Assembly (NCBI RefSeq): GCF_029867415.1
Contig: NW_026705298.1
Coordinates: 558,001 to 622,000 of the forward strand
From: Vicia villosa
Lineage: Eukaryota; Streptophyta; Magnoliopsida; Fabales; Fabaceae
DNA length: 64,000 nt
Direction of reading: 5' to 3'
The notes beneath the pieces are model-generated. The model was given only the letters and a program-made list of their open reading frames with translations, was not told the DNA's origin and did not search any database. The position numbers and the translations under genes were made by a program. Positions 45,817 to 58,435 of the stretch are shown here, one piece after another; position 1 is the stretch's first letter, and each line of letters starts with the position of its first letter.

Positions 45817-47308
45817 GACAAAAATTAAGGATTTCTAGCAAAGTAACTGCATTAGTTCAAGCTTCATCACCTAAAGAATCTCCAGTGAAGAATCTTCTAT
45901 CAAATCATCGTCCAAGTGACAAATACAGTTGGAATCTAAAGTTATTAGGGAGAATACGATTATCGCTTTCAGTGTAGTCTTTTCCGCATAATTACCATTT
46001 CCAAACTTTTGTAAATATTCTATGGAATCATGTCTTTGGCTGATTACCATCCTATTAAATAAAATTGAGTTTTGTGCCCATTTGTTTGCAATTCTTAATT
46101 TATTCTGCTTTTGCAAAATGACGTTTTGTTCTTGATAATCATTTTTGAAACAAAAATAAAATTTTCAAAATGAATTAACTTTTTCAAATCTAAAGGATGA
46201 ACATACGGCTGAAAAGTTATATTCCCCGAAGGAGATGTTAACAGTTTTCTTTCCCTCAAAAGAAACTTGTGACCAAGAGTCACCAACAAAAAGGAAAAAA
46301 AAACTTCCCCAGAGAAGTCTGAAACATGCAATTCTGAATCACCAATTTGTGTTACATACACCTTATCAAGAATGCTATTGAGTATTTGTTTGGACTGCGA
46401 CGTCGATACTTCCCACAAATAACTTCTTTGTTTTGTCAAGTATTTGTCAGCATGCATACATACGTTCATGACATCTAGCATACATACTCATATCATTTGT
46501 GCATTTTCTGCATTTTCCAATGATTGTTTAAAATAGTACTTGTATGGGATACTTTCCTTCCCGAAAGCAAGTATAATTGTGTCATCTCCAGTTCTTTTCT
46601 GGATTAAACCCTGTTTCAAAAAAAAAACGAACTCAGATTCCCCAGTAGAGTCGCAAATGTTCGAAACTATGAAATAAGCAATAGCCTCGTGGACCAGGCA
46701 ACTTATTTCTTTCTTCATTTGAACCTATCACAAGTGTTTGTTTTTCAACGAATTCAACACTGAAAGTTCATCAATCAATCTTTACAATTGTCTTTCTCTC
46801 CGAGAAAACCTGTATTTTTGCAGTTAAACTACCCACATCTTCACAGAAAGATCCTCAGTATATCTGTAGTTAAGAGTTAATCAAGCATTTTCTCTTATGT
46901 TTCCATTTTGTTATTCACAAAGCTGAATAATTAAATCCTCCTAAACTTTACCTTGTTATAGTTGTCACTTCGCTGATAATTGGTAAAAATTCTAGGATTC
47001 TCTCTTTATCATCACAAGAATGATATATGATAAAGAAACCACCATCACCTTATCCCTAGGCTGATGGTACGTATTGTTGTCTCTTAATTACCTAAAACAT
47101 TGTCAACCGGATGACAGTAGGTTGAGATATCCTTACAATTTCTCCTCTGTGTTGTTACCTCCTGGTACCCCTAGGCAGAAGTTTTTCTCACATTTATGTG
47201 TCCCACATTTTTGGTATATTAGGTCCAAAATTCGCGTATTCTGGTATTTAAATCTCTTTCTTCCTATAAAGATTTTCAATCTTTATTTCTCAGGTTAAAG
47301 AAATTTAA
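45817..47308 (+). other. 3' untranslated region of D
   Basis: About 1.5 kb between the hairpin array and the PPT. Two antisense ORFs (128 codons at 46095-46481 and 76 codons at 46488-46718) are the longest open frames. No domain is recognised. Confidence 0.65.
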
Positions 47309-47319
47309 ATAGGGGAATC
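47309..47319 (+). other. Polypurine tract of D
   Basis: ATAGGGGAATC immediately before the LTR start TGTCATACCCC at 47320, similar to the PPTs of A and B. Confidence 0.8.
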
Positions 47320-48941
47320 TGTCATACCCCAATTTTTGACCTAAGATCCCTCCTCACATTGCATACAATTGCAATATATCAATCAACAAACGATAGGATT
47401 GCATAATGAATCAATTGATTAGACAAGGCTCAAAGTCAAAGTATCATCCATTTGCAAGTTAAGTACCAATTAGGGTTTCCTTTATCACTTCATGGCAAGT
47501 GATCTATCTTCATCAACAATCAACATTTGATCCTCAACAATCTATGTCATCAGGCTCAATGCTTAAGAATTGATCAAATTAGGGTTTTGGTCAACATAAT
47601 GCATTCTTGACTTTTGGCTCAAGGCATGACCAAGCATCCTAAGAAAAAGGATCAAATAATCCCAATACACTTTGGGAATCAACCTATACAACTCATTTTG
47701 GTCCAAAGGATGGATTCAAGGAAAATCAGGAATTAGGGTTTCCCGATTCATCAGATACATAAGGGTAAAATAGAAATTGATGCATCAAATCAAGAATTGA
47801 TCATCAACATCATGATTATCATCTCCTATTACATCAAGGATGTGAAAATCACAATAAGAATCACAAGTTTCAAACTGGAAAAATCAAGAAATCTCAGTCA
47901 ACTGAAAAAGTCAACTATGTAGTCAAACTTTGACTTTTTAAACTTTTTGGTCAACCAAGTTAATTTTGGGTCAAGGATCATGAAAATGAAGTTAGATTTT
48001 CAATTCTACCAACAAAAGTCAAGAAAAGAGAGGTTTCTTGCATTTGAAGAAATTTCCAACACTTAGAAAAAATTTCTAAGTTTAAAAACCTTACCAAGTG
48101 CACTACTTTACCTTGAGGCCATTCAAAATTGGTGAACATTTCTTTGGCGTTTATTTTTGCCAATCAAAGTACACATTACAAGCTTAACATAGGCCTTGGA
48201 ATCATTAAAAAAGACTAAGAAGCAAGGAAGTTATGGTGTTTGAAAGTTGGACAAAATTCAGGCATCATAGGCCAAACCAAGCACCATGCCTTGCATCCTG
48301 ACACGACCAATTTTGGTCAGGATTGACACCAAGGTTGATCCAATCATATCTCCCTCATCTATAAACCATTTTGGACAAACTATTACTATTTAGAAAGCTC
48401 TCATAACCTACTTTCAAATTCCCAAAACCATTTCTCACATTGGATCATGGTTTGGAAGAATTAGGCCTTCACTTTCTGCATGCCAAGTGTTTGATCAAAT
48501 GCAAGGCATGGCAAGACATTTGCCTGGCACATCAGCAATTCTGCAAGTTTGAAACTTCAAACTATAGGTACTTTTTTAGGTTCCTTCCAAGACCATTCAT
48601 GTTAAACATCAAAAACAAACTTGCATGATGTCATTCCATCATTCCAAAGGCCTCAAGAGCATGAAAATCCATCAATGGCATTAATGGTTTCTGATTTTTG
48701 AATTAGAGATCAAAACCATCCAAAATGTTGGACCAAAGCTTGCAAACTTCCAAGATAACTATCCAATTTGATTCTAACTGAGAGAATCTCAGAGCACTCA
48801 AGTGTTATCCTTGAATTCAATGCAAATAGGCCGAGCCATGTCCTTGCAAGCTTGGAGTCCAAATAACATGTGATACTTCACTTGCAAGTAATCCAACAAA
48901 TATATCTTATCTCTTGAGCAATCTGATCCTCAACCTTGGCC

Positions 48942-48949
48942 TATAAATA
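48942..48949 (+). promoter_or_regulatory. TATA box of the D LTR
   Basis: TATAAATA in a CTTGGCCTATAAATAGAG context, shared with LTR C. Confidence 0.65.
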
Positions 48950-49903
48950 GAGACATATCTATGCTTCAAATCTCACTAATTCACAACTTACTTCATAGCT
49001 CAATCTCTCTTCTTCTTCCTCTTGCAGAATTCTGCACTTCTTGCTTCAAGTGCAAGGCAACTTTCGAGTATTGAGTTTAAGAGTGATCTAAGGCAAACCA
49101 ATGGCCTAGACATGTTCCATAACATGTTTTGAGAATGTCCAAACCATTCTCCATGCTCAGGAACCACTAAATCACCAAGTCATATCTCAAAACCTCCATT
49201 AGAGCATTTTTGAGCTTTCAACATGTCAAATTGAGTTCCAGTCATGCACTCACTCATTTGATCATTCAAACACCTCATATGCATCATATGTGATGTGTCC
49301 AAACATTTGAGAGAGTTCTGTAACAACTCCATCACCATCCTCCATAGTTAAACCTCCATTTCTGCAACTTGAGTTGGAGAGGGAGAATCGAAAAGCTTCA
49401 AGGAAAGTTATCTATTGGAACACATCCAAGGGAGGTCAGGGAAGCTTCCAGGATCATCAGCTTGCATCAAATCATCCTCACACGAGTTTTCAGTTTTCAA
49501 CTCCATAGGTAAGCTTCACTTAAACTCATATCTCATGATTCATGCATCCATTTCAAATTGTGTCTGAAGCAAAGTTCTTATATCTTCATGTTATTCATTT
49601 ATGAGTGTTTAATTTGATTTGAAATAAGATATGCCATGAGTTTGACTGAAAAGTTCAGTTAGGGTTTCATTTGGGATTGCTCAAAATTCGTGATCATGCC
49701 AAAATAAAAATATGAATGTAATACACCATTGGAATCATGGTGAAATGATGAACAACTTTGCTTTTTACACTTTTTAAATTGGTTGAGAAATCAGAAAATT
49801 CGTGTGACCACCATGGTTGATCTCAAGGTTGAAGATGATATACTTAGGAAGCATATTAAAATATATATTTATCCTTTCACTTAAAATACTGGATGTATCA
49901 CCA

Positions 49904-49955
49904 CCCCAGTGGTTAAGGCAAGCGCGTATGAGAGGGGGGTCATGGGTTCAAACCC
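49904..49955 (+). other. tRNA-like A-box/B-box module in the D LTR
   Basis: CCCCAGTGGTTAAGGCA (Ser/Leu-tRNA-like A box, 49904-49920), then GGGTTCAAACCC (49944-49955, B-box-like). It is in the sense orientation and there is no cloverleaf. Confidence 0.6.
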
Positions 49956-50820
49956 TCCCCTTGCCAATTTTTTATCACTTGTTATTTTTTTAGCTAATTT
50001 TTATCAAACTTTACATATTTTTTAACCTATAAAATTAACTTATTTTCATCTTATTTTTTGCACACTTATCATTTAATATGTCTATTTTATGATTATGAAA
50101 GAAAATCACAAAAAATAATTATTTTTGATTATGTTTTAATTAGTTGAAAATCATAGGTTTTACATATTTTTAACTTAGAAATTTCTTGATTTTTCTAAAC
50201 AAAACCTTGATCAATCCTTATTTGGTTAATTTAATCAATTTGTATAGGATAAAATATCTTTAATAAAACATCATTTCTTCATGTTTTCAAAATATATTAG
50301 GTTTTATCCTTGATTTATTCAAGATCTACACAAAAACCCTAATTTTCAAAACAAATGATTTTATTCTCTTTTCAAACCATATCCTTGTTTTTCCTCAAGA
50401 TATTTGATTTGATCAAAGCAAGTTTTGAAATATTTTTACTTTCAAAATCAAGTGTTGACCATACACTTGGTCATTTTCAAAACAAATTAGGGTTTTTTTG
50501 TTTTCAAAAATACTTTGAAAACCCTAACTTTCAATTGAGTTCATTTCTTCACATGTTCTTATTCTTTTCAAAAAACTATTATTGATCAATCAATACTTGA
50601 AGTAATATTGCTTTCAAGTTGACTTAACATTGATCATATATTCAAAAAAATCAATATCAACCATATACTTGGTCATTTTCAAAACAATTAGGGCTTTTAT
50701 TTTCAAACCATTTTGAAAACGCTAATGAACTTCAAACTTCAAAGAGATTGCTTTGATGAAATCAAACTTCTTGCACCAATTAATCCATGATCATATTACT
50801 TTGAAATTTCAATTTGATCA

Positions 50821-51639
50821 TGGGCATCCCTTAAGGTGTAAGTCCCACAATTTTCTTTTTCTTTAGTTTTTAGACAAAACAATTTTCTTTTCTTTGTTTT
50901 AGACAAACAATGATAAAAAACGTTTCTTTGTTTTAGACAAACAATGATAAAAAACCTTTCCTTGTTTCAGACAAACAATGGTACAATCTTTTCACTTTGT
51001 TTTATTAGCAAAACAAACAAACTTTTCTTTGTTTTAAAACAAACAATGATCAATCAAACTTTCTTTGTTAAAATCAACTTAGAACAACTTGGATATCTCT
51101 TAAAGTTGTAAGCCCCAATCCCTTGTACAAACTGTCAAACCCTTTATACTTTGTACACAACCAAAACTTGATTCATAACTTGAATCTTGATTTTCAAAAC
51201 ATACACTTGTTTTAAGATAAATATTTTATCTTGTACCTACAAAACCATGATCAACCTCTTTTAAAAAAAACAATTAGGTAAACAATCTTTCAAACCCTAA
51301 TTTCAATTTGATCATGGGCATCCCTTAAGGTGTAAGCCCCAATCCTTTTACTTAGTTTTTGTACAAAACTTAGAATCATTTTATTTAAATTTTTAATAAA
51401 CTTAGAAACACTTTTGGCTTCTCAATTGAGCTATAAGTCCCATTCTTCTTTGTAAATATTTCATTTACTTTGTACATAACAAAAACCTGATTCATAGTCA
51501 TCTTGACTTGATCTTGATTTTCAAACATACCTTGGGCTTCCATTGAGCTATAAGACCCGTATTTTTCTTTTAAACTTGTAAATACCAATCAACACTTGTA
51601 ACCAATTTCCCTTGGGCCTCACTCCAAGTAAAAGTCCAT
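50821..51639 (+). other. Six two-tier hairpins in the D leader (class II)
   Basis: Modules start at 50821, 51088, 51315, 51414, 51532 and 51613. Typical plan: TGGGC, two to three bases, a self-complementary core, then TATAAG or GTAAG and TCCCA or GCCCCA. Cores: CCTTAAGG (twice), CTCAATTGAG, a weaker CTCTTAAAG, a CATTGAG variant and ACTCCAAGT. LTR C has the same plan at 21684-22118. Confidence 0.5.
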
Positions 51640-52250
51640 TCCCCTTTGAATAAAGACTTTGATGTATGTTGGGAAAGCACAGGTAAGTTTCCTAACACTA
51701 TCAACTTGTATTTCCTTCATAGATTCCTATGTATTCTAAATGAATACTTATGCATATGCTTGTATACAGTTATATCATTTACAACTTAGATTAACACTAG
51801 GTTCCCCAATGCCTTCTCTCGGGCTTTGTACAAAAGAACTCCCCTGTTGAGTTAAGCCTCCTATTGGGCTTCATATAAAGAAATCCCCTAGTTTAGTTTA
51901 GAACATAAGAGAAAAGGTTTCCCGGTGAAACCACTCTAAAGCCAAAACCAACCATACATGAGTTTAATCTTGGAATCTTAGATATAATGGGTTTTACCCT
52001 AGCAAACAACCTTCTCTTAGGCTTCAAAATGCAAGGACCTTAGATGACCCTCGATAAGCTTCCTATTGAGATAACAATACAAGGACCCAATGGGCTTCTT
52101 ATAAGCATCCCTTTAGAATAGAACCAAACTTAATCAACCTTAGAGATATTGACATGATTCATCTCTATGGAAGGAGTGTTTCCTCTATGGCATTACAATC
52201 AATCAATTAATCAATCACAAATCACATCTTTCATCACAAACATCTTTCTT

Positions 52251-52410
52251 ATTCTAAGAACTGTAAGTGGCACACTTGTATACTCAAGGTCATTGTCCAT
52301 TTCTTATAATAAAAATATTTCAAACATTTTAAACATCTGATCATTCTAAGAACTATAAGTGGTATGCTTGTATACTCAAGCCAAAAACACCCATTTCTTA
52401 TAATGAAAGA
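52251..52410 (+). repeat. 92-bp direct duplication in the D LTR
   Basis: ATTCTAAGAACTGTAAGTGG and its continuation at 52251 recur with few changes at 52343, including GCTTGTATACTCAAG and CCATTTCTTATAAT. Confidence 0.8.
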
Positions 52411-53376
52411 TCAAAACACTTACACATCATATTGATTGTAATTAAATAGATGAAATATCCCTTTCATTTATATGACAATTTCCATTGAATCTTTTGCTTC
52501 CGCTAGCATCATAAGTGGGAACTACGATTACTCTGACTTTCTCAACATACTTTTGAGAATACGTAGGCACGTGGTCTTATCCTTGGCGAGTATTGTAACG
52601 CCCGGAAAATAAGTATATAGTTGATTTGGACGTTTGTGACATTTATTGGAATTTTACCGTTTTTGGGGTCGTTTCAGTCGGTATTAGTTCAGGATGGCGG
52701 ACTAATATTTAATTGAAGGTTTTCATATTTTTGGTACTAGAAATATCATTAAGGTAATATTCCGCGTTTTGGGGCGTTTGAACGATATTTGAGCGTAGGG
52801 GCATTTTGGTCATTTCCGCGAGGAAGATATTTTCTTTATAAAGAAAACAAAGATAGAAAGAAGAGAAAGAAAGGAAAGAAAGAAAGAGAAGAGAGAAAGA
52901 AGAAGAGGAAAAGAAGGAAAAAGTGTAGATTGGTGGATTCTCGACCGATTCGAGTTCCGATCGTTGCTATAGCAAGGTAAGGGGGTGAATCTAATTTATC
53001 TTGGATGTATGATTCTTATAGTCTTGTTCTTGTTCTTGTCCTGGTTCTTTTCTATGTTTGAACAAAAATGGTGGATTGTGAGTTTTGTAAGTTTAGGAGT
53101 TATAAACATGATTTTGTGGTGTGTATGTGTAGTGTGATGATAGATACCTTCATTGATCATGTTTGTTTTCCATTACCATGGCTTGTTTGAGTTTGGAGAT
53201 AAAGTTAGGTTTTGAGTTAGAGTGATGAATTAACCATGAAAAGTGTGATAATAGGTTGTTTCTATGGTTTGTATGTGTTGTATTGGTGTTGTAATGATGT
53301 TTTGGAGTGGTTTTAGTGGGTATAAGGGGCTTGGAACAGTTCTGGTGCGTTCTGGTTTTTTCTGGGTTTACGCAGG

Positions 53377-53451
53377 TCCGCTGAGCGGAGGTGGGTCCGC
53401 TGAGCGGAGGTTCTGTTGCAGAAAATTCTCTGCGAAGGTCCGCTGAGCGGA
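53377..53451 (+). repeat. Three copies of a near-palindrome in the E LTR
   Basis: TCCGCTGAGCGGA at 53377-53389, 53396-53408 and 53439-53451, each able to form a TCCGC/GCGGA hairpin. Repeated in the 3' LTR at 59219, 59238 and 59281. The local sequence is far more G+C-rich than its surroundings. Confidence 0.85.
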
Positions 53452-54434
53452 GCTGAAGCGGATGACAGCTTTTTCTGTTTTTCCAAAACTTTGAAACTTC
53501 ATAACTCTTGAACCGTAACTCCGATTTTGTCGCCGTTCGAAGCGTTGGAAAGCTAACGCAATGAACTATATTATTATCTAATTAAATGATTCATAGGATA
53601 AAGTATTCCATTATTTATATTAGGATCATGTGATGAGTTGTGTAGAATGTTCAATTATCCAAACTTTGAAACCTTGTAACTTTTGATCCTTAGCTCCGTT
53701 TCGTACGCCGTTCGAAGTGTTAGGAAGATAGTTGGATGTTCTATATGATAGCATAGGCTTGGTTAGCTTGTTATTAATTATTTATGAGGGTTGTTGATGG
53801 AAACACATAATTGTTTATATGCGCGATATGATTGGTAAATAATCATAGTGCTTGGTGGTAATTGTTGATGATGTAGGATGTAGTAGTGGTTGGTTGATTT
53901 TCATAAATGGTTTTGTGAACTAGTGCATGATAAATCATGATGATATGTTGTGTGAATGTTATCGTATTGATACGAGGTATGTGATTAATTATCGATAACA
54001 TGAGATCATGTTCATATGTGTTATGTATTAATGAATGTTCATTCTTGATATGTGACGATGTTTGGTTGTTTGTTGTTAACATGATGTGTGGCCTTATGGC
54101 AAGTAATTGTTGTCATGAGAATGATGTATTGATGGAGTTGTGGGCCAATGTCCAATATTAATTTGATGTGATGCAATTATGCGATCATTTATGCCGATGT
54201 GGCTAGTATGTTTTGACGGTGAATGTGTGCTGTGTGCTTATTAATGCCTGTGTGGTAATTATGGTGTGATGTAATTGATAACGATGTTATTAATTGGTGA
54301 TGTATCCTTTTGGATAGAATATAAACGATGTAACGTGAGTGTATGATCGTGTTATATTGTTGATGATGTTGTTGTCGTGTAATAGAGTCTTATATTTGCA
54401 CAGCATAACATTTCAATACGTTAATGGCGGAATG

Positions 54435-54633
54435 CTGTTAACAGATGGCCTGCGGGCACGGTTACCAGTAGGGGCTTAATGCTCGGTAATGGAATGAGCC
54501 TTATTGGCAAGAGGTCATCAGTGGGAGCTGCGTGCTCGATGACGACAGCGTGCGCGCTTCCTGAGTGGAATAAAGTCCCAGCATAATGCTCGGCAGGTGT
54601 TTTTGTCATAATGACAAGGAGGAGTTTTACTCC
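54435..54633 (+). other. Cluster of five short hairpins in the E LTR
   Basis: CTGTTAACAG (54435-54444); GTTACC/GGTAAT (from 54461); GTCATC/GATGAC (from 54514); TTGTCA/TGACAA (54603-54617); GGAGT/ACTCC (54621-54633). The second and third share loop sequence (AGTRGG.GCT..TGCTC) with different paired stems. Present again 5842 bp downstream in the 3' LTR. Confidence 0.6.
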
Positions 54634-55276
54634 GGATTTGGTACCACATGCATATGCATAGTTGAGTCTCATTCATCATCGTCTGTCTTTATAATTTTAT
54701 GTTATCATTCATGTGTCACATTACTTATATATTGATTGTGGTTGAATGAGTGGATTACTTTGTTGTATGATTCTTGATGATACTTGTTGGCATTACTATA
54801 ATTGTCATGCTTTCATTATGAATTATATTCTCACCCTTCTGCTGATTTGATGCTTGAGTGGCATCCTGCAGATTAGCCGCTTTGGGAGTCTTTTGGAAGA
54901 GGTAGTTCTCCAGTTGGTCTTGTCAGTCGCTCTGATACGTAACACCGGGTAGTCGGGAGTCTGTTGTTATTTATTTGTATATGACTCTTTTGAACATGTA
55001 TATGTGATGACGTGCCATTGTGTATTGTAAACACTTTATTTTGGAAAACTCCTCTTTGAGAGTGAGAGCTTTACGTATATATTTATGTTCATATCTTCCG
55101 TGTGTTATGTATCGTTTTATTGGCAGGTGTGTATGTTTTTGGCATCGTTGATGTCCGTTTATTTTCTAGGTGTTTGTTTGGTTACTTAGTGTAACATCCT
55201 AATTGCGTTGTATGAAATTTTAAATACTCTGATATTTGTACCTATATGCCTGGGTAGAATTGGGGTGTTACATTAG

Positions 55277-55288
55277 TGGTATCAGAGC
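55277..55288 (+). other. Primer binding site of E (initiator tRNA-Met)
   Basis: TGGTATCAGAGC, four bases after the 5' LTR, is the canonical plant site. Confidence 0.95.
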
Positions 55289-58200
55289 AGGTCGGTCTGT
55301 CCGGCCAGTGTTGTCTAATGTTGTTTAATTCCTCAGTACGTGATAAGTGTGTGGAGCACTGTCAGTACTTGTTGTGCCTCTAGTCGGTTGTGTGCAGGAA
55401 TGGTTTGAAGCTAAGTGGGGGAGAAGATATGCTTCTCGGATATGTTTCAGTTGCAAGATGTTAGTATGCTACTGAGGGCAGCAGTACTAGTGTTGTTGGA
55501 ATTTGTTGTTTTCTGAAGTGAAGGCGACTTGGACTTAAGACTTTGGTTGTTAATCAAGTTGGAGTGTCACGGAGTAGATGTTGGTTAATTCTAAGGAATG
55601 GAATTTAGAGAGTTGTGATGCTCTAACGCTACTGATGGACTATGAAGTTGTTGTTTGAGTAGCCTTGTGTGAGTTGACGTTGTTAGAAACGTTTTGGAAC
55701 TCGAGTGAGAATTAAGAGTATGAAGAGTTGAGTAGGATCTCGGGAATTTTATTCTTAAGATTTGTTAGAAGTGTTTTGGTACGTAGCTACAAGATGTCGG
55801 GTTGGCTGGTTCAGATGATCTTGAGAGATTTGTGAATTATGGAATCATAGTGCTTCTGTGCTATGAGCAAAAGTTGGAAAAGAATATTATTAATGTTGGT
55901 ACTGATAGTTTATACTCTATTATGATTGTCGGCTACCTATTGACAAATTGAGGACTTGATCACCCTTAATCTCTTGTTGATAGTAGACGGGATCGTATTG
56001 GACGTGATAGGCTTATCTGACTAGTTTGATAATATTGGAAGTGAATGAGTCGGTGCAAGGTGGTACGACGTTGTTTATGTTGTCGACGATTTTAGATGTC
56101 CTTGAGAAAGAGCAATTGTGGGAATTGCGGATAGTTGTGTATTTGTATAAGTGTTTCTTGAAGGTTTCATTGATTCATCGTCGAAAAGAGGAATTTTGTC
56201 TTGGAGTTCTATTTTGACGGATTTAGTTCCTAGAACTATTGTTGTGTCGAGGGTTCCGTATCGGATGCCAACTTCTGAGTTGAAAGAGTTGAGGAGTCAA
56301 CTTAAGGATTTTCTTGAGAAGAGGTTTGTTCGTTCAAGTGTGTCGCCGTAGGGTGCATGTGTTTTGTTGGTTAAGAAGGAAGGTTCTACGAGGCTTTGTG
56401 TCGATTTTAGACAATTGAGAAAAGTGACAATTAAGGAAAAGTCTCCACTTTCGAGGATTGATATTTTGATGGATCGGGTTGGTTTGAGCTTGTTTATTTT
56501 GCAAGTTTAATTTGAGGTATGGGTATCATTAGTGTGAAGATGAGCATGCTAAGTACTTGAGGATTGTTTTGTCCGTGTTGGGAAGAAGAAGTTGTTTGCT
56601 AAGTTTCTTTGTATGAGTTTTTGGTTGAGTAAAGTGAATGTTCAAGGGGTAAGTGGTGGTTTATGCTTTTATGCAAGTTAAGATTTTTGAAAGGATTTAT
56701 CTGTCACAAGATTTAGAGTTGGCAGTTGTTATTTCTGTTTGGGAAATTTGAAGGCACTAATTATTCGGATCGAGATTTGTGTGTGTAAGTGACTACAAGA
56801 GTTTGAAGTATTTGTTTGATCAGAACGAGTTGATTATGAGAAACCATTGCATACGTCTATGTTGATGATTCGAGTATGGTGATTGTTGAAACAGTTGTGA
56901 GATTTGAGTTTGGTTCGTAAAGCGACTTCTTCAAGTGTTGAGCTTTTTATGTGAAAGCTTACTTATGGTGTTCTTGATGAGATTAGAAAAGGTCAGAAAT
57001 CGGATTTGAATGGGTTGATAAGATGACATTTATTAGTCAAAGATAAATATGGTGATCTTCGGATTGATAAGAACAATGTCATGGGATGTCATGATCAAGT
57101 TTGTATTCCTAATGTTCGGATTTGAAAAGAGGACTTTGGATGAAGTGCGTCATGGTGATTTGAGTATTCATCCTGATGCTACTAAGATGTATCAAGATTT
57201 GAGAAGGTCATTTTTAGTGGCAAGGTAATGAAGAAGGATATGAAGGGATTTGTTTATTTGTGTTTGACTTGTCAGGAGTCGTCTAGCTTCATGTAACCGT
57301 TATCCATTCCTGAGTAGAAGTGGAATAGCATTTCCATGGATTTTGTTTCTGGTTTGCCAAGGACGTCGAGTAATTGTGAGGCGATTGGGGTCATTGTGGA
57401 TATATTGACGAAATCTGCTCACGTTATTTCGATAAGAAAGGATTAACCGATGGAAGTACTGGCGAGTGGTATGTTGATAAAATTGTTTGTTGGTTTGTTT
57501 GTTTGCATGGTGTTTCGAAAGGTATTGTTTAGATTGAGATCCGAGGTTTATTTTTGAAATTTGGAGAAGGTTCACAAAGTACTTTGGATACGAAGTTGCG
57601 TTTGAGTTTGGCGTATCATCCTCAAACGGATGGTCAGACTGAGAGGACGGTTTGGTCACTTAAGGATCTATGAGGGCTTGTGTTGTGAAACAAGGATGTG
57701 TTTGGATTAGCTTTTTGCCTTTGATTGGATAATACAAAGACTTTTGTCTGGTGTGCGAGCTGACACAGCAGATTAAGAGGTTGAGTATGTTAAGAGAGAA
57801 CACTGAGTTTCTGGTGAATACTAGAAGGAGTTGGAAGTTGGTTATTAAATTGGTAAATCTGTTTGTTGTGGGAAATCAGAGTGTGCATCGGAAGCGTGAA
57901 AAGACACGGTTCGTATGTGTATGAATTGTTAGAGTTCAAATTGTGGACAGTGGATGTGGTAGGAATGATAAGACCACCAGATGTTTTGGTTACATGTTTG
58001 ACTGTTATGTCTTGGCATGGTTGTTTGGATGTTGTGCGACCGGGTTGTTGGTATTCTAGTTTTGTAGAGGCTCTTCAGAAGTTGTATATGTCGTGGAACT
58101 TTATGTCCTTATCTAAGATGATGTCTCGTTTCCATGGTGATGGTTTGAGTACATGTAGCTAATTCCTTGGATGGGGGATTAGAGGTGTGTTGCCTTTGAT

Positions 58201-58420
58201 GACGGTAACATTATGGTTGCAGTTTGGTTGACAAGTGCATTGTATGGGCATTGCATCTCGTTGTCGTTGTTGTGTTTTGGTTGTTTGGCTTTTAGCTAGA
58301 GTGATTCTTTGTTGGTGTTGATTGTGTCGTTGCTTCCGTGGCTTGATAGTTGGTTCGTCGGATGCGATAGCGTATCCAAGTTTGTTTGTGTTTGGGATAT
58401 TTCCGAGGACGGAAATCTTC
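55289..58420 (+). pseudogene. Degenerate gag-pol remnant of E
   Basis: Fragments in order: RT (PYRMPTSELKELRSQL near 56255-56300, then a stop at 56349; [20 protein letters not shown] near 56368-56425; LSRIDILMD); the RT palm with the YVDD region is missing or unreadable; an RNase H remnant (LSQDLELAVVIS, YKSLKYLFDQNE; about 56695-56835); integrase (FVYLCLTCQES near 57245; MDFVSGLPR, VDILTKSAH near 57335-57425; LAYHPQTDGQTERT near 57605-57655). Many stops, frameshifts and deletions mean it cannot encode enzymes. 55289-56020 probably held gag and protease but nothing is recognisable. Confidence 0.85.
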
Positions 58421-58435
58421 TAAGTGGGGGAGAGT
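58421..58435 (+). other. Polypurine tract of E
   Basis: TAAGTGGGGGAGAGT lies directly before the 3' LTR. Confidence 0.85.

Larger units (their letters stand above)
47320..52593 (+). mobile_element. LTR of D, first part (5.27 kb)
   Basis: It starts TGTCATACCCCAATTTTTGA like LTR C and is interrupted at 52594 by element E. U3 is about 47320-48940, a TATA box follows, and then there is a very long R-U5 leader with a tRNA-like module and hairpin arrays. No genes; the ORFs are short and unsupported. Confidence 0.92.
52594..55272 (+). mobile_element. 5' LTR of E
   Basis: It starts TGTAACGCCCGG and ends GGGGTGTTACA. A TATAAAG lies at 52837-52843, followed by a purine tract (about 52849-52922). A strong splice-donor-like CAAGGTAAGG is at 52974-52983. 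There is also a diverged internal duplication of about 80 bp (53490-53575 and 53660-53745, both with GCCGTTCGAAG). The ORFs in it are repeats or low complexity. Confidence 0.93.

Noticed and set aside
52789..52980. Lysine/arginine-rich 63-codon ORF in the E LTR (also 58631-58822)
   Set aside because: Translation of a purine tract; low complexity, and it ends at a likely splice donor.
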